A DNA stretch of 42,932 bases, taken from NCBI GenBank assembly GCA_002369515.1, contig DFFM01000055.1:1-42932 (forward strand), in the 5' to 3' direction. This DNA is from Prevotella sp. UBA3776 (GTDB taxonomy: Bacteria; Bacteroidota; Bacteroidia; Bacteroidales; Bacteroidaceae). Under the pieces are notes generated by a model. That model saw nothing but the letters and a program-made list of their open reading frames with translations. It made no database searches and had not been told where the DNA came from. The position numbers were made by a program, and so were the translations under genes. Shown here piece by piece: positions 22,516 through 31,689 of the stretch (positions are counted from its first letter, which is position 1; the number at the start of each line of letters is the position of its first letter).

Positions 22516-23862
22516 TTACATGCCGGTATAGTTGGCGGGAGTGATGGCCATGAGCTCGGCCTTGACGCTGTCGCTCACGTTGAGCGATTCGATGAAGTCG
22601 TGGATGGTCTGCTCGGTCATTTTCTTGTTGGTGCGGGTGAGGGCCTTGAGCGCCTCGTAGGGATGGGGGTAGGCCTCTCGGCGCAGGATGGTCTGGATGG
22701 CCTCGGCCACGACAGCCCAGGTGTCGTCGAGGTCGGCGCGCAGCTTCTCTTCGTTGAGGATGAGCTTGCGCAGCCCCTTGAGTGTGCTTTGGATGGCAAT
22801 GACGGTGTGGCCGAAGGGTACGCCCACGTTGCGCAGCACGGTGGAGTCGGTGAGGTCGCGCTGGAGCCGGCTCACGGGCAGTTTCTGGGCGAGGAACTGC
22901 AACAGAGCATTGGCGATGCCCAGATTGCCCTCGCTGTTCTCGAAATCGATGGGGTTCACCTTGTGGGGCATGGCGCTCGAGCCCACTTCGCCGGCCTTGA
23001 TCTTCTGCTTGAAGTATTCCATCGAGATGTACATCCAGAAGTCGCGGTCGAGGTCGAGAATGATGGTGTTGATGCGGCGCAGGGCATCAAAGGCTGCTCC
23101 CAGCTGGTCGTAGTTGCTGATTTGCGTAGTGAACTGCTCGCGCTGCAGGCCCAGCTTCTCGCTGACAAAGCGGTTGCCGAAGTCGCGCCAGTCATACTGT
23201 GGATAGGCCACATGGTGGGCGTTGAAATTGCCGGTGGCTCCACCGAACTTGGCGGTCATGGGCACCGACTTGAGCACTTGCAGCTGCTCGGAGAGTCGAT
23301 AGACAAACACCATGACTTCCTTGCCCAAGCGTGTGGGCGAGGCGGGCTGCCCGTGGGTCTTGGCCAGCATGGGCACATCGGCCCACTCGTCGGCGTAGTC
23401 ACGAAGCTGGGCGATGAGCTCCTCGATTTGTGGAATGAGCACTTGGGCGAGCGCCTCTTTCACCGAAAGTGGCACCGAGGTGTTGTTGATGTCCTGTGAG
23501 GTCAGGCCGAAGTGGACAAACTCTTTGTAGGCCTCAAAATCGCCCATTTCATCGAGCTTTTCCTTGATGAAGTACTCCACCGCCTTAACATCGTGATTGG
23601 TGACTTTCTCTATGTCTTTGACGCGTTGGGCATCGGCTAGCGAGAAGTCACGGTAAATTCTGCGCAGCTCGTCAAAGCGCGCAGCATCAAATCCCTGCAG
23701 CTGGGGCAAGGGCAATTCGCAAAGAGCAATGAAATATTCAATCTCTACCCGAACGCGATAGCGGATTAATGCGTATTCTGAAAAGTATTCAGCCAGTGGC
23801 TCAGTCTTACTTCTATAGCGCCCATCAACGGGCGAAATCGCAGTTAACATGCCAAAAGTCAT
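22516..23862 (-). CDS. purB: Adenylosuccinate lyase
   Basis: Fumarase/aspartase superfamily lyase acting twice in purine synthesis (SAICAR to AICAR, and adenylosuccinate to AMP). 448 residues from ATG 23862; ATG 23850 (MLTAISPVDGRY) is an alternative, and an upstream TTG is rejected because it lies in the promoter. Motifs: TAISPVDGRYRSKTEPLAEY, VEYFIKEKL, HFGLTSQDINNTSV, MLAKTHGQPASPTRLGKE, and the family signature GSSAMPHKVNPIDFEN. The length and the HFGLTSQDINN signature match the E. coli-type PurB. Its promoter is at 23893-23925. No clear terminator separates it from the RluB-type gene 160 nt downstream. Confidence 0.96.
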   Translation of the reverse strand: MTFGMLTAISPVDGRYRSKTEPLAEYFSEYALIRYRVRVEIEYFIALCELPLPQLQGFDAARFDELRRIYRDFSLADAQRVKDIEKVTNHDVKAVEYFIKEKLDEMGDFEAYKEFVHFGLTSQDINNTSVPLSVKEALAQVLIPQIEELIAQLRDYADEWADVPMLAKTHGQPASPTRLGKEVMVFVYRLSEQLQVLKSVPMTAKFGGATGNFNAHHVAYPQYDWRDFGNRFVSEKLGLQREQFTTQISNYDQLGAAFDALRRINTIILDLDRDFWMYISMEYFKQKIKAGEVGSSAMPHKVNPIDFENSEGNLGIANALLQFLAQKLPVSRLQRDLTDSTVLRNVGVPFGHTVIAIQSTLKGLRKLILNEEKLRADLDDTWAVVAEAIQTILRREAYPHPYEALKALTRTNKKMTEQTIHDFIESLNVSDSVKAELMAITPANYTGM

Positions 23863-23892
23863 AACAACACTATATTTATTTATATTTAGGTG

Positions 23893-23925
23893 CAAATTTA
23901 CGAATTAAATTCGACATTGCACAAG
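23893..23925 (-). promoter_or_regulatory. purB promoter
   Basis: Minus strand TAAATTTG (23893-23900) with CTTG (23922-23925, one mismatch to TTTG) 21 nt upstream. The leader to ATG 23862 is about 25 nt. Confidence 0.65.
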
Positions 23926-23994
23926 GTTTTACCCGAAAAAAACGGCCACACGGCTCATTTCCCATTCAGAGCGCCAACAGATTGCTCGTAAAAA

Positions 23995-24030
23995 CAAAAA
24001 ACCTGTCGCACACAACGTCGGTGCAACAGG
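23995..24030 (-). terminator. Terminator of tRNA-Val(TAC)
   Basis: 10-bp stem CCTGTTGCAC/GTGCGACAGG (24021-24030 with 24002-24011; one G-T pair), 9-nt loop, followed on the minus strand by TTTTTTG. Confidence 0.9.
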
Positions 24031-24045
24031 CTCTTGGGATTCTTG

Positions 24046-24120
24046 TGGGCGTTGACGGATTCGAACCGCCGACCCTCTGCTTGTAAGGCAGATGCTCTAA
24101 ACCAGCTGAGCTAAACGCCC
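24046..24120 (-). tRNA. tRNA-Val (anticodon TAC)
   Basis: 75-nt cloverleaf: acceptor GGGCGTT/AACGCCC, D-arm GCTCAGCTGGTTTAGAGC, anticodon stem TCTGC/GCAGA with loop CTTACAA (TAC, genomic 24083-24085), T-arm GGCGGTTCGAATCCGTC, discriminator A. CCA is not encoded. Own promoter and terminator, so it is a single-gene unit. Confidence 0.95.
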
Positions 24121-24139
24121 TTGCTTCAGAAAAGCGGTG

Positions 24140-24171
24140 CAAAGATACGGTGATTTTTTCGAACGGCCAAA
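24140..24171 (-). promoter_or_regulatory. Promoter of tRNA-Val(TAC)
   Basis: Minus strand TTTG (24168-24171), 20 nt, TATCTTTG (24140-24147). Start predicted about 12-15 nt before the tRNA. Confidence 0.85.
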
Positions 24172-24269
24172 TTTTTCGCCAAGTTTTTTCAAAAGAAGGC
24201 TGAAAATGGCAACTATAGGCACCCAAAAGACACTGTAAATGCCATGTGGAAGGTGAAAGAGGCACAAAA

Positions 24270-24442
24270 ACAGCCTACATCGTGCCTAAAAACAGCCTAC
24301 ATCGTGCCAAAAAACAGACACATTTCGCCAAGACCAAGGAACATCGCACCGAGGAAAAGCAACACAACGCTGAGGAACTGACACTCTGCGCCGAGGAACA
24401 GACACAAGCCATCGACCCGTGGAATCGCCACACCGAGGAATA
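24270..24442. repeat. Degenerate ~22-nt repeat array
   Basis: Two almost identical 22-nt units (ACAGCCTACATCGTGCC plus A-rich end) start at about 24270 and 24292; further degenerate units with a CG core follow at average spacing of 22 nt to 24413 (19-24). It lies in the 24121-24852 spacer upstream of the tRNA promoter. Less regular than the arrays at 0.9, 10.7 and 36.4 kb and only loosely similar in sequence. Confidence 0.45.
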
Positions 24443-24468
24443 GGACAAAATTCTCTAGATAATTTCAT

Positions 24469-24508
24469 CGTATCGTCGGGAGATATTTTTTTATTTCCCG
24501 ACGATACG
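24469..24508. repeat. 13-bp perfect inverted repeat carrying the GTCGGGAGAT core
   Basis: CGTATCGTCGGGA (24469-24481) and TCCCGACGATACG (24496-24508) around an A/T-rich 14-nt centre. Contains the same GTCGGGA core found in the arrays near 0.9 and 36.4 kb. It could fold as a hairpin. Confidence 0.8.
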
Positions 24509-24560
24509 TTCGTAGTCTCAAGGCCTGCCTTTGCTTCTTCGGCTGAAAAGCATACGCTAC

Positions 24561-24734
24561 GCGTCTTTGGCTTTCCCTTCGGCCGCCGTTTTTCAATTCA
24601 AAAACAAATTAAAACAAAAACGGACAAGGAAAAAAAGGTTTTTATTAGTAAAGTCCCCTTGTTTTGTTGGTTTTTCTTTGTTTTTATTGGTTTTTGAATT
24701 GAAAATCGGCGGCCGAAGGGAAAGCCAAAGACGC
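24561..24734. repeat. 45-bp inverted repeat flanking an AT-rich centre (MITE-like hairpin)
   Basis: Left arm 24561-24605 and right arm 24690-24734 are complementary at 44 of 45 positions (GCGTCTTTGGCTTTCCCTTC continuing to a TTCAATTCAAAAAC end), with weaker complementarity outward to about 24551/24744. The 84-nt centre is A/T-rich and partly self-complementary (GGACAAGG with CCTTGT). No flanking duplication or transposase is evident. Frames across it are shadows. Confidence 0.85.
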
Positions 24735-24775
24735 AAAGCGTTATCATTCCTTTATGCGCTTGGTTATGGTCGGTT

Positions 24776-24834
24776 AAACAACACAGTGCCACAGAAGTCT
24801 GTTCTGTCGGAACAAAGCTCTGTGCCACTGTGTT
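24776..24834 (-). terminator. Terminator of the ACT-domain/paaK transcript
   Basis: A 16-bp stem with one mismatch (24780-24795 with 24819-24834, AACACAGTGSCACAGA) and an inner TGTTC/GAACA hairpin. It lies 19 nt past the ACT gene stop; on the minus strand it is followed by GTTTAAC, a weak T-run. Confidence 0.75.
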
Positions 24835-24852
24835 GGATGGATAGTCGCGAAC

Positions 24853-25278
24853 CTAGAGGCGGTAGAGGTCGCTGGCCGCGATGAGATCGACCTTTTTCTC
24901 CTGTAAGATGCGGTCGCAGCTCTCCAGGTCGGTGGGCCGTATGACAATGTTGGCCGTATTTCCGTTGGCAAACGAATACATATACTCGATGAACACCCCG
25001 TTGTCGGAAAGATACTTGAGCACCATGGCCAGCGAGCCCGATGTATTGGGGCAGGTGAAGCCAATCACATCGGTAATCTTGACGGCAAAGTGGGCTTCCT
25101 TGAGCACCTTGTATGCTTTGTCGGGGTCGGAAACGATGCAACGCAGGATGCCGAAATCGGAATTGTCGGCAATGCTCATGGCCGAAAGGTTGATGCCGGC
25201 ATTGCCCAACACCTCGGTCACCTCGGTGAGACGGCCCGACTTGTTCTCCAGGAAAATAGATAATTGCTTTGCTAACAT
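24853..25278 (-). CDS. ACT-domain amino-acid-binding protein
   Basis: 141 residues forming two ACT domains: KQLSIFLENKSGRLTEVTEV, LGNAGINLSAMSIADNSDFG (first) and ITDVIGFTCPNTSGSLAMVL, KYLSDNGVFIEYMYSF (second). ACT domains bind amino acids and signal allosterically. It follows paaK by 27 nt on the same strand; this pair is recurrent in anaerobes, often beside indolepyruvate:ferredoxin oxidoreductase genes (not present here), which suggests a regulatory role in aromatic amino-acid/aryl-acid metabolism. The ligand is not known. Confidence 0.88.
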   Translation of the reverse strand: MLAKQLSIFLENKSGRLTEVTEVLGNAGINLSAMSIADNSDFGILRCIVSDPDKAYKVLKEAHFAVKITDVIGFTCPNTSGSLAMVLKYLSDNGVFIEYMYSFANGNTANIVIRPTDLESCDRILQEKKVDLIAASDLYRL

Positions 25279-25305
25279 AAGTTATAGTTTTAAGGTGAAT
25301 AGATG

Positions 25306-26604
25306 CTATATTTTACGATTGTCGATGACTCGACGGGCCTTGCCCGTGCTGCGCTCAATGCCTTGCGGCTCGACGAGGCGCACCTTGAAGCCAATGCCGA
25401 TGACACTGCGCAATTCAGCCTCGAGCTTGCGCTGCAAACCCACCATTTGCGCCATTTCATCGGTGAAATACTCCTCTTTCACCTCCACGCGCAATTCGCT
25501 GGTGTCGGTGTTGTTGACGCGATCGACCACGAGCAGGAAGTGGGGCTCGAACTCGGGAAGACTGAGTATGACGGCCTCGATTTGCGACGGGAACACATTG
25601 ACACCACGAATGATGAGCATGTCGTCGCAACGACCCAGAATGCGGTCCATGCGCACCAGTGTACGGCCGCAGGGGCACTTGTCGTAGTGCAGGGCGGTGA
25701 GGTCGTGTGTGCGATAGCGGAGCAGGGGCATGCCCTCCTTTGTGAGGTGAGTGAAACAGAGCTCGCCGAAACTGCCCTCGGGCAGAGGTTCGCCCGTGTC
25801 GGGATTGACAATCTCGGGATAGAAATAGTCCTCGTTCAGATGGGTTCCGTGCTGGCATTCGCACTCGTAGCCCACACCTGGGCCTGCCACTTCGCTCAGC
25901 CCATAGATGTCGTAGGCCTTGATGCCCAGCGTGGCCTCAAGGTTCTGCCGCATGTTCTCAGTCCAAGGCTCGGCGCCGAAAGCGCCAATCTTCAGTTTGA
26001 AGTCCTCGCGCGGCCACTCGGAAGCATTCATGGCCTCACCCAGGAACTGGGCATAGGAAGGCGTACAGCAGAGCACAGTGGCACCGAAATCGTGCATGAG
26101 CGTTATCTGCTTCTGCGTGTTGCCCGACGACATGGGAATCACGCTTGCGCCGATGTTCGTCGCACCGTCGTGGGCGCCCAGTCCACCCGTAAACAGCCCG
26201 TAGCCGTAGGACACTTGGAAGATGTCGTCTTTGGAAGCTCCATAGGCCGTGAAGGCGCGCGAAATGCTTTCAGCCCACATGGCCAGGTCTTTGCGGGTGT
26301 AGAGCACTACAACCGGTTTGCCCGTAGTGCCCGAAGAAGCGTGGATACGCACAATCTGGCTCATGGGAACTGCAGCCAGTCCGAAGGGATAGTTGTCGCG
26401 AAGGTCTAGTTTGTCAGTGAATGGCAATTTGGCAATATCGTCAATGCTTTTGATATCGCCGGGTGTCAGGTCCATCTCTTGGAATTTTTTCCGATAGAAG
26501 GGAGTGTTATGATAGACATAATCCACCATTTTCCTCAGTCGGATACTCTGGATTTCGCGCAACTGCTCGCGATCCATACATTCAATACTTTCATTCCAAA
26601 TCAT
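25306..26604 (-). CDS. paaK: Phenylacetate-CoA ligase family (aryl-acid AMP-forming CoA ligase)
   Basis: 432 residues from ATG 26604 (the upstream 15-codon extension overlaps leader DNA). ANL superfamily enzyme: AMP-binding P-loop HASSGTTGKPVVVLYT, YGLSEVAGPGVGYECECQHG, LLRYRTHDLTAL, GRCDDMLIIRGVNVFPSQIE and the C-terminal GFKVRLVEPQGIERSTGKAR. It activates phenylacetate-like acids to CoA thioesters with ATP. No aerobic paa catabolic genes are nearby; with the ACT partner, the likely role is anaerobic reclamation or release of arylacetates made from aromatic amino acids. Promoter at 26639-26668. Confidence 0.92.
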   Translation of the reverse strand: MIWNESIECMDREQLREIQSIRLRKMVDYVYHNTPFYRKKFQEMDLTPGDIKSIDDIAKLPFTDKLDLRDNYPFGLAAVPMSQIVRIHASSGTTGKPVVVLYTRKDLAMWAESISRAFTAYGASKDDIFQVSYGYGLFTGGLGAHDGATNIGASVIPMSSGNTQKQITLMHDFGATVLCCTPSYAQFLGEAMNASEWPREDFKLKIGAFGAEPWTENMRQNLEATLGIKAYDIYGLSEVAGPGVGYECECQHGTHLNEDYFYPEIVNPDTGEPLPEGSFGELCFTHLTKEGMPLLRYRTHDLTALHYDKCPCGRTLVRMDRILGRCDDMLIIRGVNVFPSQIEAVILSLPEFEPHFLLVVDRVNNTDTSELRVEVKEEYFTDEMAQMVGLQRKLEAELRSVIGIGFKVRLVEPQGIERSTGKARRVIDNRKI

Positions 26605-26638
26605 TTTCTCATTTTTTGTTTGATTAGACTTAACGATG

Positions 26639-26668
26639 CAAAAATACAAAAAAAGACCCGATTACAAA
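26639..26668 (-). promoter_or_regulatory. paaK promoter
   Basis: Minus strand TTTG (26665-26668), 18 nt, TATTTTTG (26639-26646). Spacing is slightly short of 19-21. The leader to ATG 26604 is about 30 nt. Confidence 0.6.
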
Positions 26669-26700
26669 TAACAACATGAAAGTTTTTTAGGATGGAGAAC

Positions 26701-26738
26701 AAAAAAAGGAAGTCTCAGCGACTGAGACTTCCTTTTTT
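26701..26738 (-). terminator. Terminator of the second ompA-like gene
   Basis: Perfect 11-bp stem GGAAGTCTCAG/CTGAGACTTCC (26708-26718, 26722-26732), 3-nt loop, flanked by A7 and T6, so active in both directions; it separates the ompA-like and paaK units. Confidence 0.93.
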
Positions 26739-26778
26739 GTATTGTTTAAATGGATATTGCTAACAGATAGCCATCCTA

Positions 26779-27963
26779 TTAGTCAGTAATCTGAACAGTT
26801 GCACGACGGTTGAACGATACAGGAGACAGAGTCTCAACACCACCGTTGCCCTGAGTCTTGATCTTCTCACGAGCGACACCCATCTTGACGAGTTCGTCAG
26901 CAACCTGCTCGGCACGACGCTCAGAGAGCCACTGGTTGTGGTCGGCAGAACCTGTAGCGCTGTCAGCATAACCGTTGACGAGGATGTTGTTGTTGTTCTC
27001 AACAGCATACTTGGCCAGTGCGCGAACGTTAACCAAATCCTTCTGCGAAGCAATCTCGGTCTTGTCGAGGTTGAAGAATACAGAAATCGGAGTGGTAACG
27101 AATTCCTTCACAGACTCGCTCATGGTGTTGTCGGGCTCAGGAATGTTAGCAAGCTGGTTCTTCAGGTCGGCAATCTCACCATTAGCATCGCGGAGCTGAG
27201 CGTTGAGAGCGTCGAGCTGCGACTGGTGCAGGTTCTTCAGAGCCTCTACATCGGGCACCTTGTTCCAACCAACACGACCCACGTTGAAGGTCAGACCAAT
27301 CTCGCCAGCGAAGTAGCGGTCGTGGTTAGAGGGAGAAGGAGTGCCACCCTTGCCACCGAGGTCAACATAACGCTTGGTGCCCAGACGTCCTTCGAAGTCG
27401 TCACCCATCATGTTGAAAGCGAGGTCAAGGTGAAGCAGAACGCGCTTGGAGAGTTTCCAAGTGTTCAGTACACCAGCACTCATAGCCAACTCGTAAGTAT
27501 TGTAAGAGCAGTTACGTGCGATACCAACACCAGCGTAGGGAGAGAAATTCCAAACACGGTCGGGGTTGTAACCGCAAAGCAGGTTGCTCATGTTGAACAG
27601 CACCTGAGCCTGAGCGTTCCAGAACTTGATCTTGTTGTCATCCTTCTTCTCCGTCATCACGCTGAAACCATTGATACCAGAGAACTTGGCACGGAGACCG
27701 ATGCCAGGAGTGAACCACTTACCTACAGCAGCGGAGAAGCCGAGGCCAGAACGGAAATCCTTGAAAGGACTCTTAGCATAACCAGCACCCTTCTCCTCGT
27801 TCGAGTAGAAAGCATTCCAGTCTGCACCTACCTGAACAAACCAGTTGTGCCAGAACGAATTTGTTGCAACGCTGTACTTCTCAGAAGGTGCAGCGTCAGT
27901 GTCTTGAGCCATTGAAGCCACAGACACACCGGCGAAAGCCAATACAATTAATAACTTCTTCAT
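26779..27963 (-). CDS. OmpA-family outer membrane protein (second)
   Basis: 394 residues. Signal MKKLLIVLAFAGVSVASMAQ, an outer-membrane barrel to about residue 245 (SFWHNWFVQVGADWNAFYSN, FSAAVGKWFTPGIGLRAKFS, YFAGEIGLTFNVG), a short coiled coil (HQSQLDALNAQLRDANGEIA), then the peptidoglycan-binding OmpA domain (LVNGYADSATGSADHNQW, LSERRAEQVADELVKMGV). Proteins of this layout are major outer-membrane proteins in the group. Minus-strand -7 box TACCTTTG at 28036-28043 gives a leader of about 65 nt; strong terminator at 26701-26738, so it is a single-gene unit. Confidence 0.93.
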   Translation of the reverse strand: MKKLLIVLAFAGVSVASMAQDTDAAPSEKYSVATNSFWHNWFVQVGADWNAFYSNEEKGAGYAKSPFKDFRSGLGFSAAVGKWFTPGIGLRAKFSGINGFSVMTEKKDDNKIKFWNAQAQVLFNMSNLLCGYNPDRVWNFSPYAGVGIARNCSYNTYELAMSAGVLNTWKLSKRVLLHLDLAFNMMGDDFEGRLGTKRYVDLGGKGGTPSPSNHDRYFAGEIGLTFNVGRVGWNKVPDVEALKNLHQSQLDALNAQLRDANGEIADLKNQLANIPEPDNTMSESVKEFVTTPISVFFNLDKTEIASQKDLVNVRALAKYAVENNNNILVNGYADSATGSADHNQWLSERRAEQVADELVKMGVAREKIKTQGNGGVETLSPVSFNRRATVQITD

Positions 27964-28035
27964 AACTTATTTATAAATTTAAACATCAATAATCTTTTTC
28001 AATGATAAAATCCTTCAAAGAACATAAATCGGCAG

Positions 28036-28043
28036 CAAAGGTA
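28036..28043 (-). promoter_or_regulatory. -7 box of second ompA-like gene
   Basis: TACCTTTG on the minus strand fits TAnnTTTG; a T-tract but no exact TTTG lies upstream at the expected distance. Confidence 0.55.
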
Positions 28044-28142
28044 GTAAAAAAAAATCTTACTTTATCATTTTTTTTACAGAAATTTTGTCTAGGCATGAAA
28101 AAAAACCAAATTAGGCATAAAAAAGCCATAAAAAAACTAAAA

Positions 28143-29957
28143 TCACACAAAAAGGCGTTCAATTTCGTTTTGTCCGAGGATAGCCAATGTGGATTTCCCG
28201 TCGGGAGTATAATTGACATTTTCGCAGGCAAAGAGTTGGTTGACCAAATTTTCCATCTCATCATTGCCAAGCACTTGGCCGTAGGGAATGGCTGCGCTTC
28301 GCGCTAGGCTCAGAGCCAACGAGTGGTGTATCTCGTTAGCCGCCGAGATGGTTTGTTCGGAGGCCGTGCTGACAATGTTCTGCACCAACGCAACAGCGTT
28401 CAAGCCCTCCAGCCCCGTTGGAATGGCGTTGATGGCATAGCTGCCTTGCCCCAAATCAGCCAATTGGAAACCGATTTGCTCCATCTCGCCCATGATTTTC
28501 TGCAAGACCACAACTTCAGCAGGCGAGAAGTGGACGACATCGGGGAAGAGCATCCGCTGAGGTGTGCCGTTCTGCTCGCGCAATTGTACGCGATAATGGT
28601 CATAGAGCACCCTCACGTGGGCACGATGTTGGTCTATGATCATCAAGCCCGACTTCACAGCTGTCATCACATACTTACCCTTGTATTGATAATGGGCCGG
28701 CGATTTGTCTTCGATAATCGCCGGCTCGCCACTGCCGGGGAGCTCTTCATCGCCGAAAAGGGTTGCCTCCTGCCCAGCCTGTTGAAGATGCAAGCCAGCG
28801 TAGAGTTCTTCCCAACCGTCAACCACGCCTTTCGACTTGTCTTTGGTTTCCTTGAACGGATTGTATTGAGGATTGTAGTTCACCCTTGGTGCATCCGTAA
28901 AACCTTTGTCTGGGTCGAACACTGGTATTTCGGGGCGTCCCACGGTGTCGAAATCTATACTCGGTACGTCGTTGAACTTTCCGACGGCATCCTTGACTGC
29001 TGCTGCGAGAATTTGCCAGATGGCCTGCTCGTTCTCGAATTTTATCTCCGTCTTTGTGGGATGAATGTTCACATCGATGTTCTCGGGAGCCACGTCAAAA
29101 TAGATGAAATAGGGAACTTGCTCACCCACGGGCACCAATCGTTCGAAGGCATTCTGTACAGCTTTATGAAAATACGGATGCTTCATAAAGCGCCCGTTGA
29201 CAAAGAAATATTGATGAGCCCCTTTCTTACGTGCAGACTCAGGTTTCCCCACAAAGCCACTGATGCGGCACATAATGGTATCCACGCCCACGGGGAGCAA
29301 ATCCTGATTGAGTTTCTTTCCGAAAACATCCACGATGCGTTGCCGAAGTCCACCAGCCTGAAGATTGAACACCTCCACTCCATTGCTGTGCAAAGTGAAC
29401 GAAATGTGGGGATTCACCAACACTATACGCTGAAAGGCGGCAATGATGTTGTTCAGTTCTGTGGCGTTCGACTTGAGGAACTTCCGGCGAGCCGGAACAT
29501 TGAAAAACAAATTTTCAACGGAGAAATTGCTGCCTACTGGACACGAAACCGGCTCTTGGCTGGTGGTACGTCCTCCGGAGATGGACAGGTGGGTGCCTAT
29601 GTCGTCGGTTTGCAGTCGCGTCTTCAGTTCCACCTGCGCCACTGCAGCTATCGATGCAAGAGCCTCACCGCGAAACCCCATGGTGTGAAGCGCGAACAAG
29701 TCGTCAGCTTGACGAATCTTTGATGTGGCATGACGCTCGAAAGCCAGACGTGCGTCGGTTTCTGACATTCCCTTTCCGTTGTCTATCACCTGAATGGACG
29801 TCCTTCCTGCATCAACCACCAGCACATTGATGGTCGTTGCCTCAGCATCGACAGCATTCTCCACCAGCTCCTTGATGACGGAAGCCGGACGCTGGATGAC
29901 CTCGCCTGCTGCAATCTGATTGGCCACCGAATCGGGCAACAACTGTATAATATCCAT
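28143..29957 (-). CDS. mutL: DNA mismatch repair protein MutL
   Basis: 604 residues. N-terminal GHKL ATPase is intact: [46 protein letters not shown] and [17 protein letters not shown]. The C-terminal dimerisation domain follows a variable linker (about 345-420). The endonuclease motif DQHA(X)2E(X)4E reads [12 protein letters not shown] here (Asp442 onward), with Val replacing the first metal-binding Glu, and the C-terminal Cys-Pro-x-Gly-Arg-Pro type motif is replaced by NYTPDGK. I recall similar wording in other Bacteroidales MutLs. Gene lies 43 nt after the OstA-like gene on the same strand. Confidence 0.94.
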   Translation of the reverse strand: MDIIQLLPDSVANQIAAGEVIQRPASVIKELVENAVDAEATTINVLVVDAGRTSIQVIDNGKGMSETDARLAFERHATSKIRQADDLFALHTMGFRGEALASIAAVAQVELKTRLQTDDIGTHLSISGGRTTSQEPVSCPVGSNFSVENLFFNVPARRKFLKSNATELNNIIAAFQRIVLVNPHISFTLHSNGVEVFNLQAGGLRQRIVDVFGKKLNQDLLPVGVDTIMCRISGFVGKPESARKKGAHQYFFVNGRFMKHPYFHKAVQNAFERLVPVGEQVPYFIYFDVAPENIDVNIHPTKTEIKFENEQAIWQILAAAVKDAVGKFNDVPSIDFDTVGRPEIPVFDPDKGFTDAPRVNYNPQYNPFKETKDKSKGVVDGWEELYAGLHLQQAGQEATLFGDEELPGSGEPAIIEDKSPAHYQYKGKYVMTAVKSGLMIIDQHRAHVRVLYDHYRVQLREQNGTPQRMLFPDVVHFSPAEVVVLQKIMGEMEQIGFQLADLGQGSYAINAIPTGLEGLNAVALVQNIVSTASEQTISAANEIHHSLALSLARSAAIPYGQVLGNDEMENLVNQLFACENVNYTPDGKSTLAILGQNEIERLFV

Positions 29958-30000
29958 GGGTGCCTGTATTTGAAAGCGAATCTTTATCTTGTGTTTTTTT

Positions 30001-31689
30001 CTACTCCTCCTTGCGAGTGGTCAGTTTGCCGCCGCTGATGTGCTGCAGAGGAGCTTCGTGGCGTTTGATATTCTTGATTTCCGTACCGCCTTTCTTGCCT
30101 CTCCACTCATAAATGTCGTCCTTGTTGAGCGGCCGTATATAGTCAAACCATGCGAAATTGGGCAATTCTTTCTTGTCAGGTGGAATCTGCGAAATCGGGT
30201 AGGCCGTGGCTTGAGAGGCCACAGCCCATATTTTCTGCATCTGCCTGTGCTCCACGTACATGCGCATGGTGTCGGTTTCCAAATAATTCAGAGCCATGAG
30301 CGAACTGTCTTTCTCGTCAACGGGGTAATAGACTGTCTGCACATTGCCGATGGCATCGCTGCGATACATCTCACCGTCGCGGAAGTAGGCGTACATCTCG
30401 CTGGAAGCAATCTGGTTGTAATGTTCGCCGTCGGGAAGCAACTCAACCGAAAGGGCCTGTCCGATGACATGGCCACGCTCGATGGTAGAATCTTTCACGA
30501 ACACCTCAATCTTTTCTCCCAGCAGCTGGCGATTGTCGCTCCATACGATTGGATCCCTGTACATGGTCATGCAAGAGTCTTTTGTGTTATAAACCATCGA
30601 GTCGCAAACTGCCTGGCCGTCGCGCCGATAGGCACGTACTTTCCAGTAGCAGTGGATTTTCCTATATACAGAGTCGGTTTCAATAAAGAACGTTTGTATT
30701 TTCATGGTGTCAGAATGCACGTAGAGCGTGTCTTTCTGCGAATAGTCTATGAGCGTAGGATTGTCGGTAGCCAGTCCCTCGCCGGTTTTCTCGTTGTACC
30801 AGAAATAGTCGCAGGTCATGCGGTTTTGGTTGGCTCGGTCGTTGTAAACCACGTCCTTGTAGCCCCGGCTGATGCCCGTTTTCTCGTCATAGAAGAGGCT
30901 GTCGCCAGTGATGTCCTTTTCCTTGTTCACCACCGTAGAACGCCCGTAGAGCCTCATCTGGTCGTTGTTGGTGTTGTAGTAGCCCTCGGCCGAATAGACC
31001 ACACTTTCGTCTGAAGTGATGGTCGAGGGTCCCACAATGTGTGCCATTCCCGTGCGAGTGTCATAATGCAGCGTGTCAGTTTTCAGCAGGAACTTGGGAT
31101 TTTTCAGATTCACGCTATAGTTGAACACCGCCTGTCGTGTTTCTGTGTTGTACTCCCCCCAGTCGCTTGTGAGGACGTTCTTCTTGTCGATTAGCTTTCC
31201 ACCCTCAAAGAAGTTGCCGATGCTATACAAGCGGTCGTAGTCGAGACTGTCTGTATAGAGTTTCGACCCACGGTGGGTGAGCAGCACATTGTGGCGGGCA
31301 TGCGCCATTTGGTCGTCGCCGTCATAGTAAGCATAGTCGCTCACCAGCGACAACGTGTCACCTTGCTTCATCTTCACATGGCCGAAAGCCTCAAACGAGT
31401 TCGACTCCTCATAGAAATAGGCACTGTCACAGGTAAGGGTCGCCCCATTGTGCCGAAACGACACGTGCCCATTGAGCACTTGCGCTCCGGGGGTGTTGCC
31501 CCCCATCTGGTCGTAGTGCAGTTTGTCGGCATGCAAGAGATAGACACGCTGGTCGGTTGTTTTCTTGCGAGTATGCTTGCGCGGCCCTTTGGACTGTGCA
31601 AGGCATAGTCCAAACAGGCATAGAACCATCAGGATAATGATTCTATGCCCTCCGAAAAGCTGTCGCAGATATCTTTTTGACGTTGTCAT
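30001..31689 (-). CDS. OstA/LptA-like LPS-transport protein
   Basis: 562 residues from ATG 31689, whose ATG overlaps the upstream parvulin stop (ATGA). An upstream TTG adds three codons only. N-terminal hydrophobic segment ([18 protein letters not shown]) acts as signal/anchor. The rest is a long series of short beta repeats of the OstA type ([66 protein letters not shown]), which form the beta-jellyroll bridge for lipopolysaccharide. Much longer than E. coli LptA (185 aa), as usual for the group. With lptB at the other end of this window, it points to LPS export. Confidence 0.85.
   Translation of the reverse strand: MTTSKRYLRQLFGGHRIIILMVLCLFGLCLAQSKGPRKHTRKKTTDQRVYLLHADKLHYDQMGGNTPGAQVLNGHVSFRHNGATLTCDSAYFYEESNSFEAFGHVKMKQGDTLSLVSDYAYYDGDDQMAHARHNVLLTHRGSKLYTDSLDYDRLYSIGNFFEGGKLIDKKNVLTSDWGEYNTETRQAVFNYSVNLKNPKFLLKTDTLHYDTRTGMAHIVGPSTITSDESVVYSAEGYYNTNNDQMRLYGRSTVVNKEKDITGDSLFYDEKTGISRGYKDVVYNDRANQNRMTCDYFWYNEKTGEGLATDNPTLIDYSQKDTLYVHSDTMKIQTFFIETDSVYRKIHCYWKVRAYRRDGQAVCDSMVYNTKDSCMTMYRDPIVWSDNRQLLGEKIEVFVKDSTIERGHVIGQALSVELLPDGEHYNQIASSEMYAYFRDGEMYRSDAIGNVQTVYYPVDEKDSSLMALNYLETDTMRMYVEHRQMQKIWAVASQATAYPISQIPPDKKELPNFAWFDYIRPLNKDDIYEWRGKKGGTEIKNIKRHEAPLQHISGGKLTTRKEE

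Noticed and set aside
23863..23895. Longer purB start at TTG 23895
   Set aside because: It overlaps the purB -7 box, so it would not be in the mRNA.
24531..24884. Lys/Arg-rich frames across the 45-bp inverted repeat
   Set aside because: Both strands give similar basic peptides because of the inverted repeat and A/T content; no homology recognised.
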